Of a stretch of 64,000 bases of DNA, positions 26,706 through 35,126 are shown one piece after another. The stretch lies in NCBI GenBank assembly GCA_947503785.1, contig CANNFB010000006.1, positions 62,001 through 126,000 on the forward strand, in the 5' to 3' direction. The stretch is from an uncultured Campylobacterales bacterium (GTDB taxonomy: Bacteria > Campylobacterota > Campylobacteria > Campylobacterales > Arcobacteraceae). The position numbers and the translations under genes are program-made. Every line of letters begins with the position of its first letter. Within the stretch, counting starts at the first letter, position 1. The notes under the pieces are model-generated. The model was given only the letters and a program-made list of their open reading frames with translations, was not told where the DNA came from and did no database searches.

Positions 26706-27032
26706 ATGGAACCTGTTTTAATTATTAGACCAGAAATTGCACTAGATGAATTCTTACCAATATTTTTATCATCTTCATTTGTATTGTTATTTGGACTGTT
26801 TTACGTAGCTATATATACGCTCGTGAAAATGGGTAAGATTAAAAATATATATATGCCTTTTGCATATATGTTCTGGGTTTTACAAACATATTGTACGTAT
26901 TATTTTGCAGATATGATTCAAAGTAATGCTTTCACAATGAAAGCTTTAATGGTAACAATGGTGTGTTACTTGATCCTTCCACACCTATATTATCACTTAA
27001 ATCAACGTTCAGAAGAACGATACGAACAATAA
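26706..27032 (+). CDS. small membrane protein upstream of norC
   Basis: 108-residue protein with three hydrophobic segments (about 18-40, 50-68 and 77-97) and charged ends (SEERYEQ). It is the first gene after the nor promoter, 16 bp before norC, so it is part of the nor operon. I do not recognise a named family. Assembly or electron-transfer support for NorCB is plausible by position only. The ribosome site GAGGAG is strong. Confidence 0.78.
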   Translation: MEPVLIIRPEIALDEFLPIFLSSSFVLLFGLFYVAIYTLVKMGKIKNIYMPFAYMFWVLQTYCTYYFADMIQSNAFTMKALMVTMVCYLILPHLYYHLNQRSEERYEQ

Positions 27033-27048
27033 AAAATAGGAGGAAAAA

Positions 27049-27723
27049 GTGTCAAAAAAAGTTGTTTCAGTATGGACAAGTATTCCTTTTTGGAGAAGAT
27101 CAGCAGGATGGGTTACTGGTTTTGCTTCAATATTACTAATTTGGTTAACATTTGATTCAATGAGTCAAATTAGTATGGGAACAGACGCAGACTTAAAATC
27201 TGGTATTACAAAAAGAGTACCAGGACCAACTGTAATTAATTATAAAATTACTTACGAGATGGATACAAAAAGAGGTCATGAGGTGCCAGTTATTGGTGAA
27301 AAAGAGAAGTTTTTTGGAAGAGACGATTGGTCTGAAGAAGAAGCTAGAGAATTACTTCACTTAGGTAAACTAGGTTCTCAAACAAAAAACTGTATGAACT
27401 GTCATACTTTACTTGGAAATGGTGCTTATTATGCTCCAGATTTAACTAAAGCATGGTTAGATCCAGCATGGGGACCAAATGGACCATATTTAGGAATGAC
27501 TAATTCTACTACTAAAGAAGAAGCTATGTCTAAATTTTTACAAGATCCATCTCAGTATCCAACTCATGAGAGAATGATGCCTGAGCTTGATATTACAGAA
27601 AAAGAAGCTATGGGACTTGTAGCATTCTTAAAACATATGTCTTCAATTGATACGAATGGTTTCCCTAGAAACTTCGGAAGAATGTCAACTGACGGTGTAA
27701 CAGGAGCAATTCATGGAAAGTAA
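27049..27723 (+). CDS. norC: nitric oxide reductase subunit C (cytochrome c)
   Basis: 224-residue membrane-anchored cytochrome c that delivers electrons to NorB. One N-terminal membrane anchor (WVTGFASILLIWLTF), then the heme site CMNCH near residue 118 in QTKNCMNCHTLLGNGAYYAP, and Met in RMMPELDI as axial ligand. It starts with GTG at 27049 after a perfect AGGAGG. It is longer than many NorC proteins (about 150 aa) because of an extended segment before the heme. It overlaps norB by 11 bp. Confidence 0.95.
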   Translation: MSKKVVSVWTSIPFWRRSAGWVTGFASILLIWLTFDSMSQISMGTDADLKSGITKRVPGPTVINYKITYEMDTKRGHEVPVIGEKEKFFGRDDWSEEEARELLHLGKLGSQTKNCMNCHTLLGNGAYYAPDLTKAWLDPAWGPNGPYLGMTNSTTKEEAMSKFLQDPSQYPTHERMMPELDITEKEAMGLVAFLKHMSSIDTNGFPRNFGRMSTDGVTGAIHGK

Positions 27724-29146
27724 TTTAAAATTTGAATCACAACAATTAGCAACTTGGTACTTTACTGTAGCTGCTGTATTATTTGGTGCTCAATTATTAA
27801 TGGGACTTATTGCTGCAGCTCAGTTTTTATATCCAAGTTTTCTTTTTGAAATCTTTGATTTCTCTGTTGCAAGAATGGTTCACATTAATGCACTTGTAGT
27901 TTGGATGTTATATGCAATGATTGGTTCAGTTTACTGGTTATTACCAGAAGAAACTGGCATTGAAACAGTTGGTATTAAAATTGCGAAACTAGGTTTCTTT
28001 ATTTTAACAGCTGCTGTAACTGTTGTTGTATTAGTATATATCATCGTTCAAATTGGGCCTGCAACTGAAGCATCAATTTGGTTAATTCACGAAGGTAGAG
28101 AATATATTGAAGCTCCAAGATGGGCTGATATTGGTATTGTAGTTGTTGTACTTGTTTTTGTTGCAAACCTTTTCTTAACTGCAATGAAAGGTAGACAAAC
28201 AGGAATCGTAACAGTATTAATGGCTGACGTTCTTGCACTTGCTGGTTTATACTTAGCTGGAATGTTCTTTACAGATAATATCTCTATGGATCAATACTGG
28301 TGGTGGTGGGTAATTCACTTATGGGTTGAAGCTACATGGGAAGTATTTGTTGGTTGTTTATTATCTTATGGTCTAATTAAAATTATTGGTGCAAGAAGAG
28401 AAGTAGTTGAAATGTGGCTATGGATTGAAGTTTCAATGTTATTTGGATCTGGTATCTTAGGTATGGGTCATCACTATTTCTGGATTGGTACACCTGAATA
28501 CTGGTGGGAAATTGGTGCTTTATTCTCAGCATTAGAACCTGTTCCATTAATTGCGATGTTTGTTCACGTTATTTATGACTGGGGAAAAGAAACTGGTCTT
28601 AAAGAAGCTGAATCTGCTGTAAGCGGAGAAGGTTATCATACTATGAATAACTCACCTGCATTTACTTGGTTTGTTATGAATGCCTTTGGTAACTTCTTAG
28701 GTGCTGGTATCTGGGGATTCTTCCACACATTACCACAAGTTAATATTTATACACACGGTACACAGTTTACATCTGCTCACGGACACTTAGCATTCTTTGG
28801 AGCTTATGCAACTATCTTAATTGGTATGTTCTACATGGCAATCCAAGGTAAAAATGGTATTAAAGTTTTAAAAGCTACTTTTGATTCAAAAATGGCTGTA
28901 TTCTTAATCTGTTTTGGTGTTATGGGTATGACAGTAGCTTTAACAATTGCTGGTTACGGTCAAGTTTTAGTTGAACGTGCTCAAATGGGTGCTACATGGG
29001 AAGGATTCTTCGTATCTCAAGATATGATGTGGTTCGTTCAAGGTATTGGATGGAGACTTGCGATGGGTATTGTAACTTTCGTTGGGTTTATTTACCTAAT
29101 CAAAGATTTATTAACTACATCTAAAAACTCTATTCACGTAAAATAG
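27713..29146 (+). CDS. norB: nitric oxide reductase subunit B
   Basis: 477-residue integral membrane protein with about 12 helices. It reduces two NO to N2O at a heme b3/FeB site. Metal-ligand regions are visible: MVHINALVVWMLY (heme b), WWWVIHLWVEATWEVF (FeB ligand and conserved Glu), HHYFWIGTPEYWW and AHGHLAFFGAYATI. It overlaps norC by 11 bp, showing tight coupling. The length and the cytochrome c partner mark it as cNOR. Confidence 0.97.
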   Translation: MESNLKFESQQLATWYFTVAAVLFGAQLLMGLIAAAQFLYPSFLFEIFDFSVARMVHINALVVWMLYAMIGSVYWLLPEETGIETVGIKIAKLGFFILTAAVTVVVLVYIIVQIGPATEASIWLIHEGREYIEAPRWADIGIVVVVLVFVANLFLTAMKGRQTGIVTVLMADVLALAGLYLAGMFFTDNISMDQYWWWWVIHLWVEATWEVFVGCLLSYGLIKIIGARREVVEMWLWIEVSMLFGSGILGMGHHYFWIGTPEYWWEIGALFSALEPVPLIAMFVHVIYDWGKETGLKEAESAVSGEGYHTMNNSPAFTWFVMNAFGNFLGAGIWGFFHTLPQVNIYTHGTQFTSAHGHLAFFGAYATILIGMFYMAIQGKNGIKVLKATFDSKMAVFLICFGVMGMTVALTIAGYGQVLVERAQMGATWEGFFVSQDMMWFVQGIGWRLAMGIVTFVGFIYLIKDLLTTSKNSIHVK

Positions 29147-29158
29147 AAAGGATATAAA

Positions 29159-29317
29159 ATGTTTGAACCAATGACAGACCTGATACCTAGCTTTTTTGCT
29201 ACATTAAATCAAGGTCCTTTAACATTAACACTATTTCTTCATACTTTTATTGTACTTCCAATGTTTTGGATTTATAAATCTGAAAAGAAGAGATTAGAAG
29301 ACGAACTAGAAGATTAA
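29159..29317 (+). CDS. 52-aa membrane protein of the nor operon
   Basis: Too short for the ORF track: MFEPMTDLIPSFFATLNQGP, one hydrophobic segment (LTLTLFLHTFIVLPMFWIY), then a charged tail KSEKKRLEDELED. It has a good ribosome site (GAAAGGATA) 12 bp after norB and ends just before the operon terminator. It looks like a real small subunit or accessory peptide. No family is recognised. Confidence 0.72.
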   Translation: MFEPMTDLIPSFFATLNQGPLTLTLFLHTFIVLPMFWIYKSEKKRLEDELED

Positions 29318-29321
29318 AAAA

Positions 29322-29347
29322 TGAGGGGAAGTCGTGTTCCCCTTTTA
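29322..29347 (+). terminator. terminator of the nor operon
   Basis: AGGGGAA, loop GTCGTG, TTCCCCTTTT: a 6-7-bp GC-rich stem followed by four T, immediately after the 52-aa ORF. Confidence 0.82.
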
Positions 29348-29370
29348 GAAAATAAGTTTACAAGAAACTC

Positions 29371-29413
29371 GCCGAGAGTATAGCTTACTTTGATTAAAAG
29401 CTAATGTCTTGGC
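29371..29413 (+). ncRNA. structured leader hairpin upstream of nirS
   Basis: GCCGAGA (29371-29377) pairs with TCTTGGC (29407-29413); inside, TAGCTT pairs with AAGCTA, separated from the outer stem by symmetrical three-base loops. The hairpin is in the 110-bp gap between the nor terminator and nirS, 44 bases before the start codon. It could be a leader element of the nirS mRNA or a protein-binding palindrome. No Fnr-type box was found for nirS. Confidence 0.4.
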
Positions 29414-29457
29414 CATAGAATAATTAATTTATATTTAAAATATAAAGGGAGAAGATT

Positions 29458-31176
29458 ATGAAATTAGGTAAAGTTTTAAGTTTAGCAGCATGTTCAGTAG
29501 TTACAGCAGGTTCTTTATTTGCAGGTACGTCAAATATGGATTTTCCAGAAGTTTATGAAAAAGAATGTCAAGGATGTCATGGACCAATTCACCAAGGTGG
29601 TGTTGGATCAGATTTAAGACCTGGTGCTTTAAAGAAACAAGAAAGACACGTATTAAGAGATGCTATTATTGCAGGTGTTCCAAATACTGCAATGCCTCAA
29701 TGGGATCACATGTTCTCTAAAGATGATGCTGATGGTATGGTTGATTGGTTAATGGGTTGGGAAGATAATACAAATTATAAATTAGATTTCAAACAAATTC
29801 ACGGAACTTGGACTAAATTAGCTGACAGAGAAGAATTAGCTAAAAAATATCCAAAATCACACGATACTAAATCAGTTCTTGATATTACATTTGCAACTGA
29901 AAGAGATGCATCTTTAGTTGACTTTATTGATTCAACAAATGGAAAAGTATTATCTAGACATAAAGCTGGATTTGCAGTTCACGTAACAGTAACTAATAAG
30001 AAAAACCCAAGATATGCTTACTCTATCTCTAGATCTGGTAGATTAACTATGTTTGATATCGCAGCACCAGGACAACCAGCACTTGCTTCAGTTCAAGTTG
30101 GATTTGAATCAAGAGGACTTGCAGTTTCTCCAGATGGTAAATATGTAATTGCTGGAAACTATACTCCAGGTGGAGCAGTTTTATGTGACGCGATGACTTT
30201 AGAGCCATTAAAAGCATACGATACATCTGCAGTAATTAACATGAAAGGTCAAATTGAAGCGTCAAGAGTTGCATCTTTAGCTGATACTCCTTATGGTCCT
30301 TACTTTGCAATGGCATTAAAAGATGCTGGTAGAGTATATATTATTGATTATTCTAAACCAGATTTCCCAATCGTTGGAGATGTTCCAAATATTGGTGAAG
30401 TACTTCATGATGCATTCTTAAATGAAGATGAAGGTAAAGATTTCGGTAGATATTACATGATTGCATCTCAAGGTTCAGATGTAATGGGAATCGTTGATTA
30501 CAAAGAGAAAAATTTAGCTGCAAAAGTTTATACAGGTAAAAAATCTAAGCCACATCCAGGTCAAGGATCTTCATGGTTTAACAAAAAAATGGGTAAACAA
30601 TTACATGCAACAGTTACTATGAACCAAGGTTCAGTAGTTATCTGGGATTCTAATTGGGAAATCGTTAAAAAAGTAGAAACTTCTGGTGGTGGATTATTCA
30701 TCGGTACGGCACCTCATACTCCATATTTATGGGCAGATACAGTTCTTGGTAAACCAGCAACTTATAATGAAGTTCACTTAATTAACAAAGAAACTTTAGT
30801 AACTGACAGAATTGTAAAAGTTGGTAAAAAAGAAGGTCAATTAATTGATGCTAAAACTAAAAAAGTATTACAAACTTGGGATGCAACTCAGTACAAAACT
30901 GTAACATTCCCAGAATCTAAACCACAAATTGGTAGAGATAAAGTTGTAGAATATACTTCAAAAGTTGGTGAAAAAGTTAAAGAACCAGTACAACCTAGAT
31001 TACTTCACGCAGAACCAGCAAACCATGGTAAATGGACTATGATTTCTGAATGGACAACTGGAAGAATTGGTATTTATGAATCTGAATCTGGTAAATTTAT
31101 TAAATATATTAATAACTTAACTACTCCTACATTTACTTATTCTGTTGAACACAGACAACATATTCCTGGTGCTTAA
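29458..31176 (+). CDS. nirS: cytochrome cd1 nitrite reductase
   Basis: 572-residue periplasmic enzyme reducing nitrite to NO. Signal peptide ends SLFAG. The c-heme domain has CQGCH near residue 40 (EKECQGCHGPIHQGGVGSD) and TAMPQWDHMF with a likely Met ligand. The rest is an eight-bladed propeller that binds heme d1 (starts ILDITFATERDASLVDFI; late motif HAEPANHGKWTMISEWTT). The start has AAAGGGAG. Heme d1 synthesis genes follow at 32.9-39.5 kb. Confidence 0.97.
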   Translation: MKLGKVLSLAACSVVTAGSLFAGTSNMDFPEVYEKECQGCHGPIHQGGVGSDLRPGALKKQERHVLRDAIIAGVPNTAMPQWDHMFSKDDADGMVDWLMGWEDNTNYKLDFKQIHGTWTKLADREELAKKYPKSHDTKSVLDITFATERDASLVDFIDSTNGKVLSRHKAGFAVHVTVTNKKNPRYAYSISRSGRLTMFDIAAPGQPALASVQVGFESRGLAVSPDGKYVIAGNYTPGGAVLCDAMTLEPLKAYDTSAVINMKGQIEASRVASLADTPYGPYFAMALKDAGRVYIIDYSKPDFPIVGDVPNIGEVLHDAFLNEDEGKDFGRYYMIASQGSDVMGIVDYKEKNLAAKVYTGKKSKPHPGQGSSWFNKKMGKQLHATVTMNQGSVVIWDSNWEIVKKVETSGGGLFIGTAPHTPYLWADTVLGKPATYNEVHLINKETLVTDRIVKVGKKEGQLIDAKTKKVLQTWDATQYKTVTFPESKPQIGRDKVVEYTSKVGEKVKEPVQPRLLHAEPANHGKWTMISEWTTGRIGIYESESGKFIKYINNLTTPTFTYSVEHRQHIPGA

Positions 31177-31187
31177 TTAGGAATAAT

Positions 31188-31220
31188 AAATATTCATCTC
31201 TTTTGAGATGAATATTTTAT
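31188..31220 (+). terminator. terminator of nirS, overlaps next ORF start
   Basis: AATATTCATCTC, loop TTTT, GAGATGAATATT then TTATTT: 12-bp perfect stem 12 bp after the nirS stop. The right arm contains the ATG at 31208 that the ORF track uses for the next gene. Confidence 0.85.
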
Positions 31221-31630
31221 TTACTCACATGTTTAAATTACTACTTTTACTTATTCTTCTAATTTCAAATTTATATTCAAGTAATATTTCGTGGCATTCA
31301 TCTTATGATAAAGCTTTACAAAAAGCTCATAAAGAACAAAAGAACCTAATGATTTTTATAACTTCTAGTAAAGTAAAAGAATCTAATATAATTCTTAAAG
31401 AGTACTTTATGAATAAAAATTATATAAAATATATAAATGAGAATTTTGTGAGTGTTTTAGTTAATATAGAATATAAAAGCTCTTATCCAATAGAATTATT
31501 CTATACAACTACGTTTCCAAGTCTGTTTTTTGCTTCATATAAAGATGAGTCATTTCTAACTCATCCTATTTATAAATTTACAAATCAAGAAGATTTTAAA
31601 AAAGTTTTATATTCAATCTATGATAAATAA
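31208..31630 (+). CDS. exported thioredoxin-fold protein without CxxC
   Basis: 140 residues from the track start; a more likely start is ATG 31229 (MFKLLLLLILLISNLYSS, 133 aa), because the first ATG sits in the nirS terminator stem. Neither has a strong ribosome site. After the signal peptide, DKALQKAHKEQKNLMIFITS and ELFYTTTFPSLFFASYKDES follow the thioredoxin-like pattern with a cis-Pro (FPS), but the active-site CxxC is replaced by SSKVKE-like sequence. A redox role is therefore unlikely; a binding or folding role near NirS is possible. Confidence 0.65.
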   Translation: MNILFTHMFKLLLLLILLISNLYSSNISWHSSYDKALQKAHKEQKNLMIFITSSKVKESNIILKEYFMNKNYIKYINENFVSVLVNIEYKSSYPIELFYTTTFPSLFFASYKDESFLTHPIYKFTNQEDFKKVLYSIYDK

Positions 31631-31634
31631 TAGA

Positions 31635-31820
31635 TTATAAGTAATATAATCCAAGTCCAACAATAAGCGATAATACAATAGTAAGTACTACTGTTAAAAT
31701 ATTATACATTTTATCACTTACATGCATTTTAGTTTCTAAAAATTCCACTATTTTCATAGAAGGATAAATCATAAAAACTAACATAACAGATGAAAAAACT
31801 AATGTCATTACAATTTCCAT
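31635..31820 (-). CDS. small two-helix membrane protein
   Basis: 61-residue protein with two membrane segments (about 4-20 and 40-60). The start has AGGAGTTAAAT directly ahead and lies 10 bp after the Sel1-repeat gene on the same strand, so it is a real second gene of that operon. Family not recognised. Confidence 0.7.
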   Translation of the reverse strand: MEIVMTLVFSSVMLVFMIYPSMKIVEFLETKMHVSDKMYNILTVVLTIVLSLIVGLGLYYL

Positions 31821-31829
31821 ATTTAACTC

Positions 31830-32447
31830 CTAATACTTTTCTAATTCAAACTGATCCCATAAAGATTGAGCCTTTAAGTTTCCAGTATCTTTTGCTTTTT
31901 TAATATACAGTGCAGCTTTTTTCATATCTTTTTTCACACCTTGAGAAGAGATATACATAAATCCTAAATTGATCTGTGCATCACTACTTCCAAGAGCAGC
32001 AGCTTTTTCATACCAATAAATTGCCTCTTTATTATCATGTTTTACAATAGTTCCTACTGTATACATAAACCCTAAATTATAGGCAGCTTCTTTACTATCT
32101 AATAATGCAGCTTCAGTAAACAATGCAACTGCTTTTTTATTGTCTTTTTTAACACCATATCCGCTTATATAGTTTTTTGCTAATTGTGTCATTGCTAAAG
32201 GGTTTTTAGAATCACTGGCGATTTTTAGCCACTTGATTGATTCTTCCATGTTTTTTTCAACACCATCTGCATTATTATACATAATAGATAGATTATGTGC
32301 AGCCTGAGAGTTTCCCTTTTTTGCACTTAAAACAAAGTACTCATAAGCTTTTTTAAATTCGTTGTTTTGATACGACTGCAAACCTAAATCATAGTTATTT
32401 GCAAATAGTATAGAGGCACAAGAAAGTGCTAACAATACTTTTTTCAT
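31830..32447 (-). CDS. exported Sel1-like (TPR) repeat protein
   Basis: 205-residue exported protein with signal peptide MKKVLLALSCASILFA. About five Sel1 repeats of 36 residues follow, for example AAHNLSIMYNNADGVEKNME and AAYNLGFMYTVGTIVKHDNK. Such proteins form alpha-solenoids for protein contacts; in Campylobacterota many are secreted Hcp-like proteins, though disulfide Cys pairs are absent here. It is divergent from the heme d1 operon. Confidence 0.85.
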   Translation of the reverse strand: MKKVLLALSCASILFANNYDLGLQSYQNNEFKKAYEYFVLSAKKGNSQAAHNLSIMYNNADGVEKNMEESIKWLKIASDSKNPLAMTQLAKNYISGYGVKKDNKKAVALFTEAALLDSKEAAYNLGFMYTVGTIVKHDNKEAIYWYEKAAALGSSDAQINLGFMYISSQGVKKDMKKAALYIKKAKDTGNLKAQSLWDQFELEKY

Positions 32448-32505
32448 TAGTATATCCTTTATTCTAAATATATATGTAATTTTATCTGATTATATACATA
32501 TAATA

Positions 32506-32547
32506 TTGATAGCAGTCAAGTGTTACATTTCTCATTTATGTTAACAT
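32506..32547 (+). promoter_or_regulatory. Fnr-type class II promoter of the heme d1 operon
   Basis: TTGATAGCAGTCAA (32506-32519) matches TTGA-N6-TCAA exactly, and TAACAT (32542-32547) lies 36 nt from its first base as -10. Start of transcription would be near 32554, 22 bp before the cytochrome gene, whose ribosome site is GAGGAG. Confidence 0.82.
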
Positions 32548-32575
32548 TTAATATAAAAAAAACGAGGAGTACAGA

Positions 32576-32905
32576 ATGTGTATATTAAAAAAAATACCTC
32601 TGATACTAATATTCTTTTGTTCATTTAGTTTTGCCCAAAATATAAGTGGTGAAAAAGTATTTAGAACATATTGCTGGGGATGTCATCATCAAACTTCTGT
32701 AGCCTTTGGACCATCATTTCAAGAAATTGCAAATGCTAGGGAAAAAGGAGAGATTCAAGGATATATAATAGCTCCTAAATCTTTATATGAGCAGTTTGGA
32801 CATAAAAGATCTGTAATGCCAAGTTTTAAAGACAAACTTTCACAAGAAGAGATAGATGCAATAACTAATTTTATCTATACTTACAAATCAAAAAAGGATA
32901 ATTAG
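32576..32905 (+). CDS. small cytochrome c of the nir operon
   Basis: 109-residue exported cytochrome c. Signal peptide ends FSFAQ, the heme site is CWGCH near residue 35, and Met in RSVMPSFKDKLS is the likely axial ligand. It could be the electron donor to NirS (as NirM) or the NirC-type cytochrome used in heme d1 maturation. Its place directly before nirJ and nirF favours a maturation or donor role in nitrite reduction; I leave the symbol open. Confidence 0.85.
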   Translation: MCILKKIPLILIFFCSFSFAQNISGEKVFRTYCWGCHHQTSVAFGPSFQEIANAREKGEIQGYIIAPKSLYEQFGHKRSVMPSFKDKLSQEEIDAITNFIYTYKSKKDN

Positions 32906-32906
32906 A

Positions 32907-34028
32907 ATGTTTAGACTTTCAAACCTAATTAAAACAACCCTAGAAAACGGAAAATCAAGAACACTTAATGGTTCTATCATGATTTGGAATTTTACAAATC
33001 GTTGTAATCTATTTTGTCATCACTGTTATAGTAAGGCTGATGCAAATGAAAAAGATACACTTACTTTTGAAGAAATTGAAGAAACAATCAAAAGACTTAA
33101 AAGTGGTGGTGTTAACTTTGTAATTTTTTCAGGTGGAGAACCACTTTTAAGAAAAGATATTTTTGATATTGCTCAAAGTATGAAAGATAATGGAATTATG
33201 ACTTATCTATCTACAAATGGTTTATATATAAATGAAAAGAATGTTGATCAAATAATTGAAACTTTTAATTATATTGGTATTTCTATTGATGGTATTGAAG
33301 AAGTTCATGACCAATTTAGAGGACAAAAAGGTGCTTATAAAAAATCTATTGATGCAATTAAACTTGTGCAAAAACATGGTGGAAACGCTGGAATTAGATT
33401 TACAATTACTAAAGAAACACAAGATAGTTTTTATCAAATGTTTGAATTATGTGAAGAATTAAACGTTGATAAGTTATATATTTCTCATTTAGTTTATTCT
33501 GGACGTGGGGAAGATAACCTTGAAATTGATATTACAAAAGACGAGCGAAGAAAATATGTTGATTTTATAATCGATAAAGCCTTTGAATATTATGAAAATA
33601 ATAGTAAGATTGATCTAGTAACTGGAAACATGGAAATGGATGCAATTATGCTATTAAATAGATTTAAAGAAAAATATCCAGAAAAAGTAGAATTATTAGA
33701 AAGTAAACTAAAAACTTGGGGTGGAAATTCTGCGGGTAATAGACTTGGAAATATGGATTGGGCTGGAAATGTCAAACCAGATCCATTCTTTCCATTTACT
33801 GTAGGAAATTATTTAGAAACTCCTTTTGATGAAATTTGGACATCAAAAGAGAATGAAATTTTAAATAAACTAAGACAATATCCTCGAATTATTAAGGGGA
33901 AATGTAGTGATTGTAAATACATAGATATATGTAATGGTGGTTCAAGATCTAGAGCTTATGCAATAAGTGGTGACTTATGGCAAGAAGATCCATCTTGTTA
34001 TTTAACGCACGAAGAAATAAGGAATTAA
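32907..34028 (+). CDS. nirJ: heme d1 biosynthesis radical SAM protein NirJ
   Basis: 373-residue radical-SAM enzyme with cluster motif CNLFCHHC (C33, C37, C40), GGEPLLR, and a C-terminal SPASM-type Cys set (CSDCKYIDICNGGSRSRAYA). NirJ replaces the propionate side chains of the tetrapyrrole during heme d1 synthesis. It starts one base after the cytochrome gene stop and ends one base before nirF. Heme d1 is used only by NirS, encoded just upstream. Confidence 0.93.
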   Translation: MFRLSNLIKTTLENGKSRTLNGSIMIWNFTNRCNLFCHHCYSKADANEKDTLTFEEIEETIKRLKSGGVNFVIFSGGEPLLRKDIFDIAQSMKDNGIMTYLSTNGLYINEKNVDQIIETFNYIGISIDGIEEVHDQFRGQKGAYKKSIDAIKLVQKHGGNAGIRFTITKETQDSFYQMFELCEELNVDKLYISHLVYSGRGEDNLEIDITKDERRKYVDFIIDKAFEYYENNSKIDLVTGNMEMDAIMLLNRFKEKYPEKVELLESKLKTWGGNSAGNRLGNMDWAGNVKPDPFFPFTVGNYLETPFDEIWTSKENEILNKLRQYPRIIKGKCSDCKYIDICNGGSRSRAYAISGDLWQEDPSCYLTHEEIRN

Positions 34029-34029
34029 T

Positions 34030-35124
34030 ATGAAACTTTTAAAAATATTTTTAATAGCAGCAATAACATTTACTTCTGTTTACGCAAAAGAAAAGTTTTT
34101 TGTTGTTGAGAGAGAAAGTTCATCATTAGCAACAATCTATAAAGGTTTAAAAAGAACTAACATAGAAGGCATGAGAAATATGAATCATGGTGTTGTAAAA
34201 TTTGAGGGTAAGGATGGTTATGTAATTTCAAGAGATGGTTATGTAATTAAGTTTGATCCTGAAGCTGAAAAAATATTAGCAGAATATAAAACTTCAAAAT
34301 CAGCGATTGGTTTTGTAATTGGGAAAAACTATGTTGCAGTTGCTAACTATGATGATAAGAGTGTTGATATTTTAGATAGAGATTTAAATCCTATTAAAAA
34401 AATAAAAACTAACTCTAAAAATGTTGGAATTAAAATATATAAAGATTACTTAATCTTTTCACAAATGGATAATGACATAATTTCTGTTTATAAAGATATG
34501 AGTTTAGGAAAAGGAACTGCAAACTTTGAAGTTTACAAAGAGTTTAAAGATGTAGGACAGTTACCTTTTGATGCAATGATAAAAGATAATAACTATATTG
34601 CAGGCTTCTTTACATCACCTCATTATGGAGTTGTTGATTTAGATACAATGACGTACAAAAAAATCAAAATCTTTTTAAGTGATGAAAGAAAAATGGTACT
34701 TAAAGTTCCTCACTTTGGTTTTTGGAGTATTGGTGGAGATAAAGTATTTGTTCCAGCAGTAGGAGATAACAAAGTTTTAGTTTATGATAAAGATTTTAAT
34801 TTTATTAAAAACATTGAAACACAAGGTTTACCTGTATTTACAAGTTTAAGTCCTGATAAAAAACATTTAGCAGTTACTTATTCAGGAAAAGATTTTCCTA
34901 CAATTCAAATAATTGATACAAAAACATTAAAAATAATACATACTTTTAATTTTGATGGAAAAGTTTTACACGTAAGATGGTCGAATGTATCTCCACAACT
35001 ATATGTATCTGTAAATGATACAAATAAAGTAGCAGTAATACATACAAAAGAGTGGTTTTTAAATAGAGAAATATTTAATATTAAAAAACCTTCAGGAATA
35101 TTTATATATGAGGATGGGAAATAA
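34030..35124 (+). CDS. nirF: heme d1 biosynthesis protein NirF
   Basis: 364-residue exported propeller protein of the NirF type. Signal peptide ends TSVYAK, and the body resembles the d1 domain of NirS (GKDGYVISRDGYVIKFDPEA; IKDNNYIAGFFTSPHYGVVD). NirF acts in the periplasm as the dehydrogenase-like step of heme d1 maturation. Its position between nirJ and nirE/cobA supports the call. NirN, another d1 propeller protein, is not seen. Confidence 0.88.
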   Translation: MKLLKIFLIAAITFTSVYAKEKFFVVERESSSLATIYKGLKRTNIEGMRNMNHGVVKFEGKDGYVISRDGYVIKFDPEAEKILAEYKTSKSAIGFVIGKNYVAVANYDDKSVDILDRDLNPIKKIKTNSKNVGIKIYKDYLIFSQMDNDIISVYKDMSLGKGTANFEVYKEFKDVGQLPFDAMIKDNNYIAGFFTSPHYGVVDLDTMTYKKIKIFLSDERKMVLKVPHFGFWSIGGDKVFVPAVGDNKVLVYDKDFNFIKNIETQGLPVFTSLSPDKKHLAVTYSGKDFPTIQIIDTKTLKIIHTFNFDGKVLHVRWSNVSPQLYVSVNDTNKVAVIHTKEWFLNREIFNIKKPSGIFIYEDGK

Positions 35125-35126
35125 AA

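Noticed and set aside
27713-29146. Minus-strand ORF 28041-28238 inside norB
   Set aside because: Gln/Leu-rich shadow of norB coding sequence.
29371-29403. TTTGATTAAAAGCTAA before nirS as an Fnr-type box
   Set aside because: The right half-site does not match TCAA and no -10 lies 36 nt from it.
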